Positions 6,237-9,442 of a DNA stretch of 9,442 nucleotides are shown here, one piece after another. Source of the DNA: Myxococcales bacterium (GTDB lineage Bacteria > Myxococcota > Polyangia > Fen-1088); contig PMCR01000061.1 in assembly GCA_003155465.1 (NCBI GenBank), forward strand, positions 1 through 9,442, given 5' to 3'. The translations under genes and the position numbers were made by a program. Each line of letters begins with the position of its first letter. The first letter of the stretch is position 1. The notes below the pieces were generated by a model. It was not told where the DNA came from. It worked only from the letters and a program-made list of their open reading frames with translations, and made no database searches.

Positions 6237-9041
6237 CTGCTGTGCCAGGGGGTCGAAGAAGACCCGGTCCGGATCGGCCTGTGGGGTAAAGTTGCCGTTC
6301 ACCTCGGGACTGGTTATCAGCTCATTGGGGTCGACAGGCGTGACGGGTTCGCCCCCGGGATCTTGGGGCTCCTCGGCCGGTGGCGGAAGCTTGCTGCCGT
6401 CGCCGAGCTGCGCGATAGGCACCAGCGGGCCGGGATCTGCCGGCGGGGGCAGGACTACGATGCCCTGGTCATCCGGGTAGCTCTGCACGATCTGGATCTC
6501 GACGTTGGGCGTGCCGGTATCGCCAGAGACCACGTGCAGGCCGATGTTCGTAACCGCCAGGACGGCGTCGGGCAAGCTGCCATCAGAGCAAGACTGCAGC
6601 AGGTACATCTGGCCCAGTGTCTTGTCCTCGATCGTCGCCGCCTGCGCGACTGACGAGGCCCCGTGGTAGGTGCAGGTCACATCCACGCAGGTGGTCGCTG
6701 AGTGGAAAGTGAGGATTGCGGTACCGGTCCCGGAAAGGCCGTCCGTCACGGGAATGATGAGAGGCAAGGTGAACTGCGTGGGCCCGGGGAATGTCTGCGC
6801 CCCATCGGTCGCTGTTCCCGTTGAGGAATCAAGTGAACCAACGACTTTGATCGAGACATGCGTTGCGACCGAGGACACCGGATCCGCGGTGCCGATGCAA
6901 GCTCCGTCCTGGCACTTGTCCTGCTTCGTGCATGGGTTTCCGTCGTCGCATGGGGTGTTGTTGGCTGCCTTCGCGTCCGCGGGGCATGTGGGGCTGGCGC
7001 CGTCACAGTTCTCTGGCACGTCGCAGGCGCCGACCGCAGGCCGGCAGACCGTGGACGCAGGAAGAAACACGTCAGCAGGACAGGTTGCGCTCGTGCCGGA
7101 ACAGATCTCCGCAGCATCACAGGGGCCTGCTGACGGACGGCAGACCAGCGACGCTTGCAGGAACCCGTCAGCCGGGCAGGCCGCGCTGGTGCCTGTGCAG
7201 TTCTCCGCCAAGTCGCACGGCCCGGCGGCGGCTCGACAAACGGTCGTCGCCGGGGCAAGAACGTTGGCCGGGCAAGCGGCGCTCGCGCCGGTGCAGGTTT
7301 CCGCCAAGTCACACGGACCAGCCGAAGCACGGCAGACGGTCGTTGCCGGGGCAAGAGCGTCAGCCGGGCAGGCCGCGCTCGCACCGGTGCAGGTTTCGGC
7401 CAAGTCACAAGGACCGGCAGAGGCTCGGCAAACCGTCGTTGGCGGCGCAAGAGCGTTAGCCGGGCAAGCGGCGCTCGCGCCGGTGCAGGTTTCCGCCAAG
7501 TCACAAGGACCGGCAGAGGCACGGCAAACCGTCGTTGGCGGAGCAAGAGCGTCAGCCGGGCAAGCGGCGCTCGCGCCTGTGCAGGTTTCGGCCAAGTCAC
7601 AAGGACCGGCGGAGGCACGGCAAACCGTCGCTGCAGGGACAAAGGAGTCCGGCGGGCAAGCCGGGCTCGTCCCGTTGCAGACCTCGGCCACGTCACACGG
7701 GCCGGCTGCCGCGCGGCAGACTGTCCCGCTGCTCTTCAGACTCCAGGCCGTCTGGCTGGTAGCAGGTGTGCATTGCTGACACGTATTGGCCGGATTCGTG
7801 GCGCCGGCCGCATAGCAAGCCCCGTTGATGGCACAGTTCCCGGCCGTGACCGTGTGGGTGCAGCCGCCAGTGCCGTTGCATGCGTCCGTCGTGCACGCCA
7901 GTCCGTCGTCGCAGCTATAGGTCGTCCCGCTGCATATGCCGCCCCGGCAGATGTCGCTCACCGTGCACGCATTCGCGTCGTTGCATGAAGTCCCGTCTGC
8001 CTTTGCCGGGTTCGAACACACCCCGGTCGTCGGATCGCACACCCCGGCCGTATGGCACTGGTCGAGCGCCGTGCAAGTAACCGGGGTCCCGGCTTTGCAT
8101 TTGCCTGCGCCGTCGCAGATCTCTGCACCGTTGCAGGTATTCCCGTCGCTGCAGCTCGTCCCCGACGCAGCCGCTGGATAGCTGCAAACCTCCCCTGTGC
8201 AGGTGTCTTTGGTGCACGGATTGCCATCGTTGCAGAATTGCGCGCACTTCAACACCGCCAACCCACTTTGAAAGGTGACCTTCGAATCCATGTCCACGTA
8301 AACATCTTTCCCCACCAAGGCACCGGTCACGGTATTCCGCTGCCCCATCTGCAGCGTCCCGTTGGGAACCAGCATCACCCCCAAAATGGTCGCATCGTTG
8401 CCAAACACCGCCGCCTTCGGTGTCTCGCTCAGCCCACCACCGGTGCCGTTCTTCCCGGACACCTCAATGCGTAGGTCGGCCGCGGTCAGGGTCACACCAG
8501 TCGCAGCCCCGATCCAGACCCGGGCAAGCGTGCTGAGGCGCCCCGTCACCCGTCCCGCCACCCGTACCTGCACCGCCGCCATCGCCTCGATCCGCACGTC
8601 ATCGTCAAGCTGAAGCGATGCCATGTGATACACGCCGCCCTTCAAGCGCAAGATGCCCTTGGTGCCGATGCTGACAGCCCCGTAGCTGCCCGGCGAAACC
8701 ACCACCGTGGAAGATGGGTTCACTGTCAAGGCCGTGGTCCCCGCGAAGACCGGCGCCAGGGCTGGCAAGGCCGGCATGGTTGTGGGGAATGCGTATTGCT
8801 TGGTGTACGTCCCACCATTCTGGACCGTGAGCGTCTTGGTCTGGACGTCCCCCACCTTTGCACCCTGCAACAGCACCCTATTCGCGATGGTGTTGTGGGT
8901 CGTGTCCACTTGAACGCCAGCTACCAGAGCCAGCTCGTAGCCGGTAACCAGGAACGGCCCCGTGCCCGCCACACGCACCCCGATATCGCCGCCGGTAAGG
9001 GTCGTCCTGTCGCGCAGTGTGGCGCTGTTCTGCGCGTACAC
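6234..9041 (-). CDS. Cys-rich surface protein with disintegrin-like repeat array
   Basis: The uninterrupted frame from GTG 9041 encodes 935 residues with about 64 cysteines. Residues 1-265 are Gly/Val-rich with beta-helix-like rungs (GSYGAVSIG, GGVYHMASL, TGALVGKDV). Residues 266-440 hold Cys-rich repeats of the CNDGNPCTKDTC type common in myxobacterial exoproteins. Residues 442-697 hold eight 32-residue repeats, consensus VCRASAGPCDLAETCTG then ACPAD. These match the C-terminal half of ADAM and snake-venom disintegrin domains, with GPCD or GACD in the loop and no RGD. One more DGNPCT unit follows, then a beta-rich segment and a Pro/Asp-rich tail. The GTG has no Shine-Dalgarno and removes any signal peptide, so it is probably not the native start. 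The frame continues upstream as a linker to an in-frame TAA at 9117-9119, beyond which lies a good lipoprotein leader (9117-9227). As given the gene is either nonsense-interrupted or mis-sequenced. Probable role: surface lipoprotein in adhesion or matrix binding (inference). Confidence 0.8.
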   Translation of the reverse strand: MYAQNSATLRDRTTLTGGDIGVRVAGTGPFLVTGYELALVAGVQVDTTHNTIANRVLLQGAKVGDVQTKTLTVQNGGTYTKQYAFPTTMPALPALAPVFAGTTALTVNPSSTVVVSPGSYGAVSIGTKGILRLKGGVYHMASLQLDDDVRIEAMAAVQVRVAGRVTGRLSTLARVWIGAATGVTLTAADLRIEVSGKNGTGGGLSETPKAAVFGNDATILGVMLVPNGTLQMGQRNTVTGALVGKDVYVDMDSKVTFQSGLAVLKCAQFCNDGNPCTKDTCTGEVCSYPAAASGTSCSDGNTCNGAEICDGAGKCKAGTPVTCTALDQCHTAGVCDPTTGVCSNPAKADGTSCNDANACTVSDICRGGICSGTTYSCDDGLACTTDACNGTGGCTHTVTAGNCAINGACYAAGATNPANTCQQCTPATSQTAWSLKSSGTVCRAAAGPCDVAEVCNGTSPACPPDSFVPAATVCRASAGPCDLAETCTGASAACPADALAPPTTVCRASAGPCDLAETCTGASAACPANALAPPTTVCRASAGPCDLAETCTGASAACPADALAPATTVCRASAGPCDLAETCTGASAACPANVLAPATTVCRAAAGPCDLAENCTGTSAACPADGFLQASLVCRPSAGPCDAAEICSGTSATCPADVFLPASTVCRPAVGACDVPENCDGASPTCPADAKAANNTPCDDGNPCTKQDKCQDGACIGTADPVSSVATHVSIKVVGSLDSSTGTATDGAQTFPGPTQFTLPLIIPVTDGLSGTGTAILTFHSATTCVDVTCTYHGASSVAQAATIEDKTLGQMYLLQSCSDGSLPDAVLAVTNIGLHVVSGDTGTPNVEIQIVQSYPDDQGIVVLPPPADPGPLVPIAQLGDGSKLPPPAEEPQDPGGEPVTPVDPNELITSPEVNGNFTPQADPDRVFFDPLAQQ
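6951..7718 (-). repeat. Eight tandem 96-bp coding repeats (disintegrin-like)
   Basis: The first-cysteine codons of the eight units begin at 7718, 7622, 7526, 7430, 7334, 7238, 7142 and 7046, exactly 96 bp apart with no indel. Each unit has four cysteines in the pattern VCR, PCD, E-x-C and ACP. Units 2-5 are nearly identical in protein (CRASAGPCDLAETCTG) and highly similar in DNA, whereas units 1 and 6-8 at the edges have diverged. This gradient is what unequal crossing-over within an array produces. Confidence 0.95.
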
Positions 9042-9116
9042 CCCGAAATTGGTAATCTGCGGGTTGGAGTTGAGCGCCGCAGGGGGCGCGCTCTCGACTG
9101 CGGCACCTGGAGACTC

Positions 9117-9227
9117 TTATTGCGAGCACCCAGCCACACTCATGGCGAGCACCGCGACGGCGACCGCCGCCCTCAGCTCCGACGAGAAACGCGCGCACGA
9201 CCGGCCAGCAGCGGAGAGATTTCTCAT
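9117..9227 (-). pseudogene. Lipoprotein signal peptide severed from its gene by in-frame TAA
   Basis: An ATG at 9227 is preceded by GGGAG (9234-9238) at 6 nt. It opens a 36-codon reading frame with an Arg-rich n-region, a hydrophobic core (AAVAVAVLAMS) and the lipobox VAGC, with the cysteine at codon 34. Two codons later (Ser, Gln) comes TAA at 9117-9119. The same frame then continues without break as ESPGAAVESAPPAALNSNPQ, a typical post-lipobox linker, into the 935-residue Cys-rich protein. The leader, start and Shine-Dalgarno therefore belong to that gene. TAA is one C-to-T change from CAA (Gln). It could be a real nonsense mutation, a sequencing error or a readthrough site. If the stop is ignored the full gene is 6234-9227. 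Confidence 0.8.
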
Positions 9228-9233
9228 GTTTTG

Positions 9234-9238
9234 CTCCC
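9234..9238 (-). promoter_or_regulatory. Ribosome binding site marking the native start at 9227
   Basis: GGGAG on the minus strand lies 6 nt before the ATG at 9227. It supports this as the original translation start of the Cys-rich gene, in contrast to GTG 9041, which has no such site. Confidence 0.65.
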
Positions 9239-9316
9239 AGGTAGATGGACACCAGACTCGCCCAACCCGTTCCCCGCACTACCGAGCGACCGCCACCGCC
9301 ACCACGAAGCCGTCAC

Positions 9317-9346
9317 ATTATCGCAAACTGTTCTCGTGGAAAAGTG
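9317..9346 (-). promoter_or_regulatory. Probable operon promoter, -10-like GATAAT
   Basis: The stretch 9316-9362 is visibly richer in A and T than its surroundings. It holds GATAAT on the minus strand (9317-9322), five of six bases matching the TATAAT -10 element. The -35 side is weak: ACTTTT sits at the 17-bp spacing and TTCACT at 20 bp. Transcription would begin near 9310, leaving a leader of roughly 80 nt before the ATG at 9227. No other promoter-like region is seen between the four genes. Confidence 0.4.
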
Positions 9347-9382
9347 AAGAGTTGGAAACAACACAGGCAGGACTGTGCCGAA

Positions 9383-9442
9383 CGCGCCGACGCATTCCGG
9401 CAGCGGACGCGCATTCCGGAGCCGAGATCGGGCGCGCCGACG
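9383..9442. repeat. Short direct repeats upstream of the promoter
   Basis: CGCGCCGACG occurs at 9383-9392 and again at 9433-9442, 50 bp apart. CGCATTCCGG occurs at 9391-9400 and 9410-9419, 19 bp apart. They may be protein-binding sites or the edge of a longer repeat continuing outside the window. In such GC-rich DNA a chance origin is possible. No gene is seen in 9228-9442. Confidence 0.35.

Noticed and set aside
4899..6653. Long plus-strand open frame (584 codons) opposite the protease and Cys-rich genes
   Set aside because: It spans two well-supported minus-strand genes, has Arg/Gly/Val-rich composition with no domain or signal, and is a typical GC-rich antisense shadow.
6951..7718. CRISPR-like array
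   Set aside because: The 96-bp units are contiguous without spacers, in frame and protein-coding.
6670..7779. Plus-strand open frame with 32-residue repeats (ASAGQAALAPVQVSAKSQG type)
   Set aside because: The repeats are only the complement of the disintegrin-like coding array. The minus-strand reading has conserved cysteines and a recognisable family pattern.
9041..9041. GTG 9041 as the true start of the Cys-rich gene
   Set aside because: It has no Shine-Dalgarno and yields no export signal, whereas the same frame upstream of the TAA has a complete lipoprotein leader. It is kept only as the boundary of the uninterrupted frame.

Overview
The window reads as a high-GC chromosome segment of a myxobacterium-like organism (Myxococcota). 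This rests on the mix of secreted proteins, not on any marker gene: lipoproteins with Asp/Ser-rich linkers, tandem Cys-rich repeats of the DGNPCT type, calcium-binding Asp repeats and a large secreted metzincin. It holds no tRNA, rRNA, CRISPR array, transposase or integrase that I can see.

All real genes lie on the minus strand and look like one four-gene operon read from the right edge leftward. A short AT-richer stretch at about 9316-9362 gives a likely promoter. Gene 1 (6234-9041, with its natural 5' end reaching 9227) encodes a beta-helix-like head, DGNPCT-type Cys-rich repeats, eight exact 32-residue disintegrin-like repeats and a Pro-rich tail. Its lipoprotein signal peptide is cut off by an in-frame TAA just after the lipobox cysteine. 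Gene 2 (3018-6224) starts 9 nt further on and encodes a 1068-residue secreted zinc metalloprotease with HExxHxxGxxH and a Met-turn. Gene 3 (1603-3063) overlaps the end of gene 2 by 46 nt. Gene 4 (113-1558) follows 44 nt later. Genes 3 and 4 are paralogous lipoproteins with PQQ-type beta-propellers. Two abutting GC-rich hairpins lie past the last stop.

The whole set is built for the cell envelope or outside: a Cys-rich, possibly adhesive surface protein, a metzincin protease, and two lipid-anchored propellers that could be docking or scaffold proteins. Pairing disintegrin-like repeats with a metzincin resembles the domain partnership of ADAM and snake-venom metalloproteases, but split over two coupled genes. 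The gene 2/3 junction carries a dnaX-type A AAA AAG heptamer in the correct phase to shift ribosomes into the gene 3 frame, which would make a protease-membrane segment-propeller fusion. Genes 3 and 4 share two nearly identical DNA blocks near their ends around a diverged centre, which suggests gene conversion or cassette exchange. These are inferences from sequence only; no database search was run.
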